NCBI RefSeq assembly: GCF_002077945.1
Contig: NZ_LVYD01000058.1
Span: 744,001 to 808,000 of the forward strand
Source of the DNA: Niastella vici
Lineage (GTDB): Bacteria; Bacteroidota; Bacteroidia; Chitinophagales; Chitinophagaceae
Length of the DNA stretch: 64,000 nt
Direction: 5' to 3'
In this document: piece by piece, positions 32,931 through 41,254 of the stretch
Numbering within the stretch: position 1 is the stretch's first letter
Layout: each line of letters opens with the position of its first letter
Notes under the pieces: model-generated
The model's database searches: none
What the model was told of the DNA's origin: nothing
What the model saw: the letters and a program-made list of their open reading frames with translations, nothing else
Position numbers and translations under genes: made by a program

Positions 32931-34247
32931 ATGCGCAATCATGCACTTCAAATTTTTTCTGCGGCTGTGCGGGCCGTACAACCGCAATATTTATTACCCA
33001 GGCATATACGCAGGGAGAAGGACCAGCTGTGGTTGGGCGGGCAGGTTTTTACTCAAGCTGATATAAATAAACTATTTGTTATAGGGGCAGGTAAGGCCAG
33101 CGCCGCCATGGCGCGGGAAACCGAAATTGTGCTGGGCAATCGCATCGATGCCGGGGTTATTGTTACCAAGTATGAACACGCTTATAAGCTCAAGACCATT
33201 CAATGTATAGAAGCCGGGCATCCGGTGCCCGATGAGAACAGCCTGCTGGCCGGCCGGGAAATTACCCGGTTGCTGAAACAGGCCGGTGAAAAGGATGTGG
33301 TGCTTGCCCTCATAAGCGGCGGCGCTTCGGCGCTGATGGTCGATTGCCCGCCGGGGATCTTATTGCCTGAGCTGCAAACCGTATTTAACCGTTTATTACA
33401 ATGTGGCGCTACCATTGAAGAAATGAATACCGTGCGCAAACATTTATCGGCCGGTATAAAGGGCGGACAACTAATGCGCACCGCCTCGCCGGCAACGGTT
33501 ATCAGTTTTATTTTGAGTGATGTCATTGGCGATCCGCTCGATAGTATTGCCAGCGGGCCTACGGTGGCCGACGGTTCTACCTTTACCAATGCCTGGGACA
33601 TCCTGCGCAAATACCAATTGATCGAAAAACTACCGGTAAGTATCATTCGCTGGTTGCAATTGGGGTTGAACCACCAGGTACCGGAAACGCCAAAACCCGG
33701 CGATCCTATTTTTGAAAAAGGCCATAATTATTTGATAGGGAGCAATCGCATAGCGTTGGAAGCCGCAGCTGAAGTGGCAAAGTCGTTACATTATACGCCA
33801 ACTATATTAACCGATGCCCTGCAGGGCGAAGCCCGCGACAAAGCGCGGGAGCTGGTAGCACAGGTACGGCAATACGCGGGACCGCGACCGGCCTGTTTAT
33901 TATTGGGCGGCGAAACAACGGTCACTATCAATAACCCCGGCAAGGGTGGCCGCAACCAGGAGTTTGCACTGGCTGCGTTGATGGCCTTGCAGGAAGCTTT
34001 TCCTGGCGCAGAAAATATGCCGGTATTGCTTAGCGCCGGCACCGACGGTACTGATGGGCCCACCAATGCCGCCGGTGCAGTTGTTGATAAAGGTGTTATA
34101 CAACTGGCGGCACAACGGGCACTGTCACCTGAAAAATTCCTGGAGCAAAACGATTCCTGGAACTTCTTTCACCAGGCAGGCGGGCACATCATAACCGGCC
34201 CCACGCACACCAATGTGATGGATATTATTGTTGTGTTGATTCCCTGA
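32931..34247 (+). CDS. Glycerate 2-kinase (GK-II / MOFRL family)
   Basis: 438 residues from the ATG at 32931 (an in-frame TTG at 32919 is a weaker choice). N-terminal DUF4147-type domain: FVIGAGKASAAMARETE, IVTKYEHAYK, EAGHPVPDENSLLAGREI, LISGGASALMVDCPPGI, MNTVRKHLSAGIKGGQL and FILSDVIGDPLDSIASGPTV. C-terminal MOFRL domain: LLLGGETTVTINNPGKGGRNQEFALAA and LLSAGTDGTDGPTNAAGAVVD. This is the ATP-dependent D-glycerate 2-kinase fold, feeding glycerate into glycolysis. The next gene, convergent, is a beta-hydroxyacid dehydrogenase, which could be the enzyme making glycerate from tartronate semialdehyde. Confidence 0.92.
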   Translation: MRNHALQIFSAAVRAVQPQYLLPRHIRREKDQLWLGGQVFTQADINKLFVIGAGKASAAMARETEIVLGNRIDAGVIVTKYEHAYKLKTIQCIEAGHPVPDENSLLAGREITRLLKQAGEKDVVLALISGGASALMVDCPPGILLPELQTVFNRLLQCGATIEEMNTVRKHLSAGIKGGQLMRTASPATVISFILSDVIGDPLDSIASGPTVADGSTFTNAWDILRKYQLIEKLPVSIIRWLQLGLNHQVPETPKPGDPIFEKGHNYLIGSNRIALEAAAEVAKSLHYTPTILTDALQGEARDKARELVAQVRQYAGPRPACLLLGGETTVTINNPGKGGRNQEFALAALMALQEAFPGAENMPVLLSAGTDGTDGPTNAAGAVVDKGVIQLAAQRALSPEKFLEQNDSWNFFHQAGGHIITGPTHTNVMDIIVVLIP

Positions 34248-34282
34248 TGTTTACCCTGGGCGTCCTGAACGCATTGCCTGCC

Positions 34283-34311
34283 GAAGCCCTGGGCGCCTGC
34301 GCCAGAGCTTC
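34283..34311. repeat. GC-rich stem-loop between convergent genes
   Basis: GAAGC-c-CTGG, nine-base loop, CCAG-a-GCTTC, with one mismatch; CCCTGGGCG is also repeated nearby at 34255-34290. It lies between the glycerate kinase and the dehydrogenase. No T-run on either strand. Confidence 0.4.
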
Positions 34312-34352
34312 AGCGCCGGAGCACAAAGGCGGGGAGTCGAAGGATCGAAGTG

Positions 34353-35225
34353 CTAATTAAGATCAGCCGCCTGCGACACCGTACACCAATCCTCATCAGG
34401 GCCTCTTTTTTCAATAAGCTGTTGCATATTGTGTTGCAGCAAACTCGCCAGGGGCATGTTTTGTTCTACCTGCGCCGCCTGTGACAATACCAGGTTAACA
34501 TCTTTTAACCCCAGTTGCATGCTGAAGCCTGCCGGGGTAAACTGACGGTTCACGATGATGTTACCATAGTTCACATAAATAGGGGAGTTAAACAACGTTT
34601 GCGAAAAGAACGACCACATTTTGGCCACGTCAACCTGGCTCTTTGATGCCAGCGCCACGCTTTCACCTATGGCTTCCAGGGCAGCTGCAATCATAAAATT
34701 GCCACAGAGTTTAATGGTATTGGCAGCGGTGATAGCATCACCAAAATCCCAAACACCGGCGCCGCCTGCATCTTTTAACAGTTGCTCTGCCTGCTTCCGC
34801 AACTCGGCTTCGCCCGATATTACGAAATTCAGCTTACGGGCACGGGCTGCTTCGGGCCGGCCAAAAACAGGCGATGCCAGGTAATGGCTACCGTTTTGTG
34901 TATGTAGCCTGGTCAATTCTTCGGCGGTGAGCGGCAGAATGGTGCTCATGGAAATATGCACGCTGCCCGGTTGCATATTTTTGATCAGACCGTCGGGTCC
35001 CTCACTCACGCTTTTTAATGCTTTATCATCCGACACCATGGTGATAATGACTGTGCAGGCTTCCGTTAATTCTTTTATCGTTGCACAGGCGGTTGCGCCT
35101 TTATCTGTCAGGGGTTTTGTTTTGGCAACGGTGCGGTTGTAAACATATAAGGGATGTCCGCTTGCCAGTAAGTTCTCTGCGATGGGGGTGCCTAAATTCC
35201 CTAACCCGATAAATCCGATTTTCAT
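34353..35225 (-). CDS. NAD(P)-dependent beta-hydroxyacid dehydrogenase family protein
   Basis: 290 residues from the ATG at 35225 (another ATG is directly before it; a longer frame to 35291 runs through the metG terminator and is rejected). Rossmann motif MKIGFIGLGNLGTPIAENLL, then CTVIITMVSDD, the substrate loop HYLASPVFGRPEAARARKL, and catalytic-helix NTIKLCGNFMIAAALEAIGES with the conserved Lys. C-terminal GLKDVNLVLSQAAQ. The family includes 3-hydroxyisobutyrate dehydrogenase, tartronate semialdehyde reductase and GLYR-type glyoxylate/succinic semialdehyde reductases; the SPVFGRP loop is closer to the latter. The convergent glycerate kinase makes a role in glyoxylate/glycerate metabolism reasonable. 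Substrate not fixed. Confidence 0.85.
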   Translation of the reverse strand: MKIGFIGLGNLGTPIAENLLASGHPLYVYNRTVAKTKPLTDKGATACATIKELTEACTVIITMVSDDKALKSVSEGPDGLIKNMQPGSVHISMSTILPLTAEELTRLHTQNGSHYLASPVFGRPEAARARKLNFVISGEAELRKQAEQLLKDAGGAGVWDFGDAITAANTIKLCGNFMIAAALEAIGESVALASKSQVDVAKMWSFFSQTLFNSPIYVNYGNIIVNRQFTPAGFSMQLGLKDVNLVLSQAAQVEQNMPLASLLQHNMQQLIEKRGPDEDWCTVSQAADLN

Positions 35226-35240
35226 CATAATTATAATATT

Positions 35241-35287
35241 AAAAAAAGAACCCCACTTGCTTTGCCATTGCGCAAAACAAGTGGGGC
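35241..35287 (-). terminator. Terminator after metG
   Basis: On the minus strand CCCCACTTG (35286-35278), 18-base loop with further pairing, CAAGTGGGG (35259-35251), then TTCTTTTTTT to 35241. It ends metG and lies directly before the start of the next minus-strand gene. Confidence 0.85.
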
Positions 35288-35305
35288 ACAATGGTGAAAA
35301 ATCTA

Positions 35306-37402
35306 TTAACTCACAGAAGAGCCGTTGTCAATAGCATCGATGGGGTTCACGAAATGCAGTTTACCTGCTTTGTCTTCCGCCATCAGGATCATGCCATTGC
35401 TTTCAATACCACGCATTTTGCGGGGCGCCAGGTTGGCCACCACCACTACCTGCTTACCGGTAATGTCTTCCGGTTTAAAATGTTCGGCAATACCCGAAAC
35501 GATGGTGCGCGTTTCAAAACCCAGGTCAACCTGCAGCTTCAACAGCTTGTCGGCCTTTGGTACTTTTTCCGCAGCTACAATAGTGCCTACCCGAAGATCG
35601 ATTTTGGCAAAATCATCGTATACGATCCCGGCTTTAACAGGCGCCGGTTCTTTACCAGCGTCATTGGTATTATCCGGCTTTGTATTCGTTGCTTCCACAG
35701 GTTTTATCAGTCCTGACTTTAATTTGGCTATCTGTGCTTCTATCTCTGCGTCTTCAATTTTGCGGAACAGCAACTCAGGGGCACGTAAACTATAACCAAC
35801 GCTCAGCAATTTTGTTTTACCGGCGTTTTCCCATTCCAGCATTTTTTCTACCACCTTCATCTTGTGCAGCATTTTTTTAGCTGTTGTTGGCAGAAAGGGG
35901 TGGATCAATATTGCCAGGTTAGCGGTTAACTGTAAACAAATATGAATGCAATTATCGATCAGTTTCTGATTGTCGGGCTTTTCAGCAAGTGTGTTGGCAA
36001 CTTTCCAGGGTTCTTTTTCCTGCATGTATTTGTTGCCTTTTCTGGCCAGGTCAATTACTTCAGACAAGGCATCGCGGAACTTGAAGTTCTCCAGGCTTTC
36101 CTCCACCTTTCCTTTTGTAATTTCAAATTCGGCCAGCAGGGATTTGTCTGCGTCATCGAACACATCAGCATGTAATGGCGGCACTTTTCCGCCACACAAT
36201 TTGTGCATTAATACAAATGCCCGGTTCTCAAAGTTTCCGAAAATGTCGCTCAATTCACCTTTTACCCTTTGCTGAAAGTCTTTCCAGGTAAAATCATTAT
36301 CCTTGGTTTCCGGTGCATTGGCACACAGTACATACCGCAACATGTCTTCACAACCCGGAAAATCCTTAATATATTCATGTACCCATACCGCCCAGTTGCG
36401 GCTGGTTGATACTTTATCGCCTTCTATGTTCAGGAATTCATTGGCCGGCACATTATCGGGCAATACAAATCCGCCGTGCGCTTTCAACATTGCCGGGAAA
36501 ATAATACAGTGAAAAACAATATTGTCTTTCCCAATGAAATGCACCAGTTTGGTATCTTCTTTACACCAGTAATCGGCCCATTCTTCAGTGAGCTCCTTGG
36601 TTGCGGAAATATACCCGATGGGAGCATCGAACCAAACGTACAGCACTTTGCCTTCGGTATCGGGCAACGGCACTTTTACGCCCCAGCTGCTGTCGCGCGT
36701 CATGGCGCGGCTTTGCAAACCGCTGTCAAGCCAGCTTTTACATTGTCCGTATACGTTATTCTTCCATTCGGTATGGCCTTCCAGGATCCAGCCTTTCAGC
36801 CAGTCCTCATAATTCTGCAGCGGGAAATACCAGTGTTTTGTTTTGCGTTTTACCGGTACAGCATCGCTGAGGGTGCTGCGCGGGTTAATCAGTTGTTCGG
36901 GACTTAATGAAGAACCGCATTTCTCACACTGGTCGCCATACGCATTGGGGTTGCCGCAAACAGGGCAGGTACCCGTAATATAGCGGTCGGCCAAAAACGT
37001 ATTGGTTTTTTCATCATAATACTGTTCGGTCTCTTTTTCCTCGAACAACCCATCGTCGTACAGCTTTTTAAAAAAGGCCGCAGCCGTTTCGTGGTGTGTT
37101 TTGTTGGAAGTGCGGGAATAGATATCAAAAGAAATGCCCATTTGATCAAAGCTTTCCTTGATGAGGGCATGGTATTTATCTACGATCTGTTGCGGGCTAA
37201 CGCCTTCTTTCATGGCGCGGATGGTAATGGGAACTCCATGTTCATCGCTGCCGCCAATAAATTTGATATCCCTTTTCTGCGCCCGTTGGTAACGCACGTA
37301 AATATCGGCCGGTAAATAGCAGCCTGCCAGGTGGCCGATGTGTACCGGACCATTGGCGTACGGCAGGGCCGCTGTGACTAAATAGCGTTTAAAATTGCTC
37401 AT
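35306..37402 (-). CDS. metG: Methionyl-tRNA synthetase
   Basis: 698 residues from the ATG at 37402. The frame is open for 73 more codons upstream, but those look non-coding and hold the promoter box, so the start is set at [18 protein letters not shown]. Class I signature [11 protein letters not shown], zinc knuckle [17 protein letters not shown] with four cysteines, KMSKS-like DKVSTSRNW, and an anticodon-binding helical domain. A C-terminal Trbp111-type tRNA-binding domain fills the last 110 residues ([24 protein letters not shown]... [18 protein letters not shown]). A terminator follows closely. Confidence 0.97.
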   Translation of the reverse strand: MSNFKRYLVTAALPYANGPVHIGHLAGCYLPADIYVRYQRAQKRDIKFIGGSDEHGVPITIRAMKEGVSPQQIVDKYHALIKESFDQMGISFDIYSRTSNKTHHETAAAFFKKLYDDGLFEEKETEQYYDEKTNTFLADRYITGTCPVCGNPNAYGDQCEKCGSSLSPEQLINPRSTLSDAVPVKRKTKHWYFPLQNYEDWLKGWILEGHTEWKNNVYGQCKSWLDSGLQSRAMTRDSSWGVKVPLPDTEGKVLYVWFDAPIGYISATKELTEEWADYWCKEDTKLVHFIGKDNIVFHCIIFPAMLKAHGGFVLPDNVPANEFLNIEGDKVSTSRNWAVWVHEYIKDFPGCEDMLRYVLCANAPETKDNDFTWKDFQQRVKGELSDIFGNFENRAFVLMHKLCGGKVPPLHADVFDDADKSLLAEFEITKGKVEESLENFKFRDALSEVIDLARKGNKYMQEKEPWKVANTLAEKPDNQKLIDNCIHICLQLTANLAILIHPFLPTTAKKMLHKMKVVEKMLEWENAGKTKLLSVGYSLRAPELLFRKIEDAEIEAQIAKLKSGLIKPVEATNTKPDNTNDAGKEPAPVKAGIVYDDFAKIDLRVGTIVAAEKVPKADKLLKLQVDLGFETRTIVSGIAEHFKPEDITGKQVVVVANLAPRKMRGIESNGMILMAEDKAGKLHFVNPIDAIDNGSSVS

Positions 37403-37712
37403 TTGTTTGATCGTCTTTAGTAATTCTAATCTTCGTTCCTTGCGCCTGTCCCGTACTTTAGTCGGGATCGCACTCTTGTACTGCATATCACTACGCAGCC
37501 GGGACGGGCAAAGAGAATTGCAAAAATAACCATTCGCAGGGAAGGGATGAAATCGGGTAAATAGATGGCTGCTGGCGTGTAAAAATGCACAAAGCCCCGC
37601 CCGGTTGTGACCGAAGATCAATCAATTGGCTTTATGCAACCGTACACGTTATCAGCGACTCTATAGTATTGACGAAGGGGAAGCTTGAAAAGGTTGGGAA
37701 AAAGAAAATTTA
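37403..37712. other. 310-bp metG leader and upstream region
   Basis: Contains the metG -7 box TATTTTTG (minus, 37528-37521), giving a leader of about 115 nt. A mini-hairpin TCCCG-tactttagt-CGGGA at 37449-37467 lies in that leader. The rest, 37530-37712, shows nothing I can identify. Confidence 0.45.
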
Positions 37713-37880
37713 TCAGGATAACCAGTAAACCAGGCCAGCCCATACGGCTATGAAGAACACGATTGCCATAACGTCGCTGGATATTTCTGAAAAGCGTTTT
37801 TTGCGTATCAGCAATTGATACACTACCCAGCCAACAAAGGCGATTGAAATGAAGAATGCCTGAATTAAGCGGAAGTACAT
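37713..37880 (-). CDS. Small membrane protein, 55 residues
   Basis: ATG at 37880, TGA at 37713. The product starts MYFRLIQAFFISIAFVGWVV, then a basic loop YQLLIRKKRFSEISSD, then a second hydrophobic segment VMAIVFFIAVWAGLVYWL and a final Ser. Two membrane helices with a positive loop between them are a coherent small membrane protein. On the minus strand a promoter-like TTTG-N20-TATATTTA lies just upstream, back to back with that of the LD-carboxypeptidase gene at 37951. No family recognised. A chance ORF of this composition is possible but unlikely. Confidence 0.72.
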   Translation of the reverse strand: MYFRLIQAFFISIAFVGWVVYQLLIRKKRFSEISSDVMAIVFFIAVWAGLVYWLS

Positions 37881-37950
37881 GAGCTTAAATATAATATCCT
37901 GAATTGATAGTTACAAAGTTTCCGCTATATTTAAAAATCATATATTATTC
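37881..37950. promoter_or_regulatory. Divergent promoter pair
   Basis: Plus strand: TTG at about 37901, 19 bases, TATATTTA, serving the gene at 37951. Minus strand: TTTG, 20 bases, TATATTTA, serving the small protein at 37880. Both -7 elements differ from TAnnTTTG only in the last base. Confidence 0.45.
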
Positions 37951-38973
37951 ATGAACCGAAAGCATTTTTTGTCTTCTTTCCTGGTAGCCGGCATTCCTTT
38001 TCGCGGCTGGCCGGCCCGGGGTGATAACGATGATCTTGATGCGCCGGCGCCTGTTCTGCCACATTATCTGAAGCCCGGCGATACCATTGGTATTACCTGC
38101 CCCGCCGGTTCCATTACCCTCCAGGAAATTCAGCCATCCATGATACAAATGGTGGAATGGGGGTTCAATATCAAGGTGGGAGATACGGTTGGGAAAAAAG
38201 ATTTTACGTTTGGCGGAACCGATGAAGAACGGGCGCGCGATTTTCAACAAATGCTCGACGACCCGAAAGTAAAAGCCATTATGTGTGCCCGTGGCGGCTA
38301 TGGTTTTGTACGCATTATTGATAAATTGAATTTCACCAAACTGGCGGCCCATCCCAAATGGATCATCGGTTTCAGCGATATTACCGTACTGCATTGCCAC
38401 CTGAACCGGAATTTCGGTATCGCTTCCATTCATTCAAAAATGTGCAATAGCTTTCCCGACGACTGGAACAAGGCGGAACCTATTCAAATTGAAACCATCC
38501 TTTCCATAAAACAGGCACTCACCGGACAGAAAATGAAATACACGGTGCCGGTAAACGAGCAAAACCGTGCGGGAAAAGCCGAAGGGGTATTGGTGGGCGG
38601 TAACCTGAAGCTGATTGAAACGCTGGCGGGAACACGCTCTGACCTGCGCACCACCAACAAGATCCTGTTTGTAGAAGATACGGGTGAATACCTCTACAGC
38701 ATCGATCGTATGTTCTGGAACCTGAAACGCACCGGCAAGCTGGAAAAACTGGCCGGGCTCATCATTGGTGGCTTTAAGATAAAACCCGATGATCCCGGCG
38801 AAGAATTCGGCCGTACCGTACAGGATATAGTGCTGGAAAGGGTAAAGGAGTATAAGTATCCTGTTTGTTTCGATTTTCCCGTTGGCCATCAACGAAATAA
38901 TTATGCGTTAAAATGCGGTATAAGGCACCGGCTGGCCGTTTCAGCCGAAGAAGTAACGTTGCGGGAAATTTGA
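37951..38973 (+). CDS. S66 LD-carboxypeptidase, probably exported
   Basis: 340 residues. A short signal-like N-terminus (MNRKHFLSSFLVAGIPF) precedes the domain; NRKHF resembles a degenerate Tat motif but lacks the second Arg. The S66 core follows: LKPGDTIGITCPAGSITL, CARGGYGFVRIID, GFSDITVLH with the presumed Ser nucleophile, LFVEDTGEYLYSIDRM with the Glu, and FDFPVGHQRNNYALKCG with the His. All three catalytic positions are present. S66 enzymes remove the terminal D-Ala from tetrapeptides in peptidoglycan turnover. A close paralogue follows 67 bases later. Confidence 0.9.
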   Translation: MNRKHFLSSFLVAGIPFRGWPARGDNDDLDAPAPVLPHYLKPGDTIGITCPAGSITLQEIQPSMIQMVEWGFNIKVGDTVGKKDFTFGGTDEERARDFQQMLDDPKVKAIMCARGGYGFVRIIDKLNFTKLAAHPKWIIGFSDITVLHCHLNRNFGIASIHSKMCNSFPDDWNKAEPIQIETILSIKQALTGQKMKYTVPVNEQNRAGKAEGVLVGGNLKLIETLAGTRSDLRTTNKILFVEDTGEYLYSIDRMFWNLKRTGKLEKLAGLIIGGFKIKPDDPGEEFGRTVQDIVLERVKEYKYPVCFDFPVGHQRNNYALKCGIRHRLAVSAEEVTLREI

Positions 38974-39040
38974 CAGATGCGTGGTTTGCTTAATTTTGGG
39001 AATTCTAATCAATCAAAGAGTCAAAATTGTTATATAAGTC

Positions 39041-39949
39041 ATGGTAAAAGTTCCTCCCTATTTACAAGCAGGTAACACCATTGCACTGGTATGTCCATCG
39101 GGGTTTATGGCCATCGAAAAAGCACAAACATGCATTGATGTGCTGCAACAATGGGGATATAAAGTAAAAGTAGGTACTACCGTTGGCAGTCAGTCGACCA
39201 CTTATTTTTCAGGGACCGATGAAGAACGCCTGATCAATTTTCAACAAATACTCGACGATGATACCGTGCATGCCGTGTTATGTGCGCGTGGCGGATATGG
39301 ATTAAGCCGCATCATTGATCAGATCAGTTTCAAAAAATTTAAAAAGCAGCCCAAGTGGGTGATCGGCTTTAGTGATATAACGGTGCTGCTGTCGCATATT
39401 TACACCAATTATGACATTGCTACCCTGCATTCGCCCATGGCTGGTGCGTTCAATGATGGCGGCTATAACAATGAATTTGTGCAATCATTAAAACAGGTGC
39501 TGGCTGGTAAGCACACCAAATATGAATGTGCTGTGCACGAGTTTAATAAAAAGGGCGAAGCAGTAGGTGAGCTGGTAGGGGGTAACCTGGCCATGTTGGC
39601 GCACATGGTAGGCACGCCATCTGATATTAAAACAAAAGGCAGGATCCTTTTTCTGGAAGATGTAGGCGAATACCTGTATAATATCGATCGCATGATGCGG
39701 CAGTTGAAACGCAGTGGCAAGCTCGATAAACTGGCCGGATTGATCATTGGCGGGTTCACTGATACAAAGGATACCGAGCGGCCGTTCGGACAAAACGCTT
39801 ATGAAATAATTCGTGAGGTGGTGAAGGAATACGATTACCCCGTTTGCTTTGGTTTTCCCGTAAGCCATGATAAAGAAAATTATGCCCTGAAGGTGGGCGT
39901 AGGTTATAAATTGAAAGTGAGTAAGTCGAAAGTTACGTTGGAGGAGTAG
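39041..39949 (+). CDS. S66 LD-carboxypeptidase, cytoplasmic paralogue
   Basis: 302 residues, no signal peptide: the domain begins at once with VKVPPYLQAGNTIALVCPSG. CARGGYGLSRIID, GFS111DITVLL (presumed nucleophile Ser111), LFLEDVGEYLYNIDRM (Glu) and FGFPVSHDKENYALKVG (His) are intact. It aligns with the preceding gene along its whole length and must come from a tandem duplication. This copy suits the classical LdcA role in cytoplasmic murein recycling, while its neighbour may act outside. A heptamer array starts two bases after its stop. Confidence 0.92.
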   Translation: MVKVPPYLQAGNTIALVCPSGFMAIEKAQTCIDVLQQWGYKVKVGTTVGSQSTTYFSGTDEERLINFQQILDDDTVHAVLCARGGYGLSRIIDQISFKKFKKQPKWVIGFSDITVLLSHIYTNYDIATLHSPMAGAFNDGGYNNEFVQSLKQVLAGKHTKYECAVHEFNKKGEAVGELVGGNLAMLAHMVGTPSDIKTKGRILFLEDVGEYLYNIDRMMRQLKRSGKLDKLAGLIIGGFTDTKDTERPFGQNAYEIIREVVKEYDYPVCFGFPVSHDKENYALKVGVGYKLKVSKSKVTLEE

Positions 39950-39950
39950 C

Positions 39951-39992
39951 GTTCAAAGTTCAGGGTTTAAAGTTGCCGGTTTTCAGTTGGAA
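39951..39992. repeat. Six-unit heptamer array GTTNNNN
   Basis: GTTCAAA GTTCAGG GTTTAAA GTTGCCG GTTTTCA GTTGGAA in exact 7-base phase, then CCGGTT. The region also forms CCGGTT...AACCGG (39976-39996). Confidence 0.7.
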
Positions 39993-40037
39993 CCGGTTCC
40001 CGTTTTCTGATCCAGGGATCGGTCATTCACTATAACT

Positions 40038-40088
40038 GTTCCACAAACGTTCCATATCAGCGTTTCACATTCAAAACTCCCGTTCCAC
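40038..40088. promoter_or_regulatory. Four GTTYCAY motifs upstream of the TIGR04222 pair
   Basis: GTTCCAC (40038), GTTCCAT (40049), GTTTCAC (40062), GTTCCAC (40082). Direct repeats 55-105 bases before the -7 box; possible activator sites. Confidence 0.3.
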
Positions 40089-40143
40089 GCCTCTTAACAA
40101 TTTGGTAATACTGGTTTGCTTGTACGATTGAATAACTCCGTTA

Positions 40144-40151
40144 TAACTTTG
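40144..40151 (+). promoter_or_regulatory. -7 box TAACTTTG
   Basis: Perfect TAnnTTTG 19 bases before the ATG at 40171; a TTG lies 21 bases upstream. The following TATAACCAAAGACAGA leader is copied before the next gene at 41255. Confidence 0.55.
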
Positions 40152-40170
40152 TATAACCAAAGACAGAATT

Positions 40171-41229
40171 ATGAAAATAGAAGTACACAGAGGCCTTTGG
40201 AGTGAGATAGGATCATCACCGCCGGAAGTGATGTGGCCACCTCCCAGGGTAATTCAACAACAAATTCCCAAACCGGCCTGGGTAATACGAAATAAAGTTC
40301 TTGCGCTCATTGTATTGTTGTTAACGCTCCCGTTCCTTGTTAGTTCTTACCTGTACAAAGTTTTATCTCCTTTCGCATTAAACAGCCAACGCTTTTTAGT
40401 TTTCTTCCCACTACTTGCGATCAGTTGTATCATTTGTTTTGTCATTCTGCAACAGGAAAAAAGCCGCACATTAAATCCACTCGTTGCTGCACATTATCCT
40501 TCAAACGCTACAATTTTTCAGATCACCAGATTTCTGCACGGAAAAGAAAGGGCCATTCAGGCCGCAATTATCGATCTGTTACGAAGAGAGTTGCTGGTAC
40601 TTACTACCGACCGGTTCTTTTTAGTAAATAAACACCGGTATATAAAGCCTGTAAAGGAACTGAATCCCCTGGTTGAATTCTTATTAAAGGAAGAACGCAG
40701 TTGTGTAAGCTATGAACGCATCGTATATGTGTGGGATTACGAAGCAACTGCAAACGATACGGCCATGCGTGCATTGAAATTGCTGGCCAATCACAAAGAG
40801 CCCTTCCTTAAAAGATATCATTTACTGCTTCTTCCTTATTTGGCTGGTATTGCCCGGCTCTTCCTGGAAATTTCAAATGGTAATAAACTCGACAATCTCA
40901 TTATTGAAATGATGGCATTGGTGCTGGCGTGTATCGGGGTAATGAAAATTGTTTCCAGAAAAAGCCTGGTGAAGCGCAAAGTGAAGCAAATGATCAAAAC
41001 ACCAAAAGGCATCAGGCTTTTGCATGGCGATTACGTAGTGTATGAGTTTGCCCTGAAGCGAAAAGAGGTCATAGAGCGGTACGCCGATGGTATTGTACTG
41101 GCCGATATTTTTGGCCTGGGGCCTGTAGCTGACCGCATAAGCAATGCCATTTGGTTATTTCTGGAAGCTGCGAAAGAAGATGAGGATATTCCTTTTTCCT
41201 GGGACGGCAGCACAATAAAATGGAAATAA
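40171..41229 (+). CDS. TIGR04222-type membrane protein, truncated paralogue
   Basis: 352 residues, clearly homologous to the next gene. Its first 13 residues (MKIEVHRGLWSEI) match that protein's start; then it jumps to SSPPEVMWPPPR, which matches the neighbour's residue 130 region (GSPPPNDIWPPPR). About 110 residues between them are missing. It keeps the membrane pair (VLALIVLLLTLPFLVSSYLY and FLVFFPLLAISCIICFVIL), the central winged-helix-like part and two later membrane segments. It also lacks the Cys/Gly-rich tail, ending instead in DIPFSWDGSTIKWK. It lies 25 bases upstream of its paralogue with a duplicated leader, so both are probably co-expressed. Function unknown. Confidence 0.8.
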   Translation: MKIEVHRGLWSEIGSSPPEVMWPPPRVIQQQIPKPAWVIRNKVLALIVLLLTLPFLVSSYLYKVLSPFALNSQRFLVFFPLLAISCIICFVILQQEKSRTLNPLVAAHYPSNATIFQITRFLHGKERAIQAAIIDLLRRELLVLTTDRFFLVNKHRYIKPVKELNPLVEFLLKEERSCVSYERIVYVWDYEATANDTAMRALKLLANHKEPFLKRYHLLLLPYLAGIARLFLEISNGNKLDNLIIEMMALVLACIGVMKIVSRKSLVKRKVKQMIKTPKGIRLLHGDYVVYEFALKRKEVIERYADGIVLADIFGLGPVADRISNAIWLFLEAAKEDEDIPFSWDGSTIKWK

Positions 41230-41254
41230 ATTTTATATAACCAAAGACAGATGT

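Noticed and set aside
37403-37621. Longer MetG start at 37621
   Set aside because: The extra 73 codons have no homology and include the -7 box [26 protein letters not shown] is the normal start of the enzyme.
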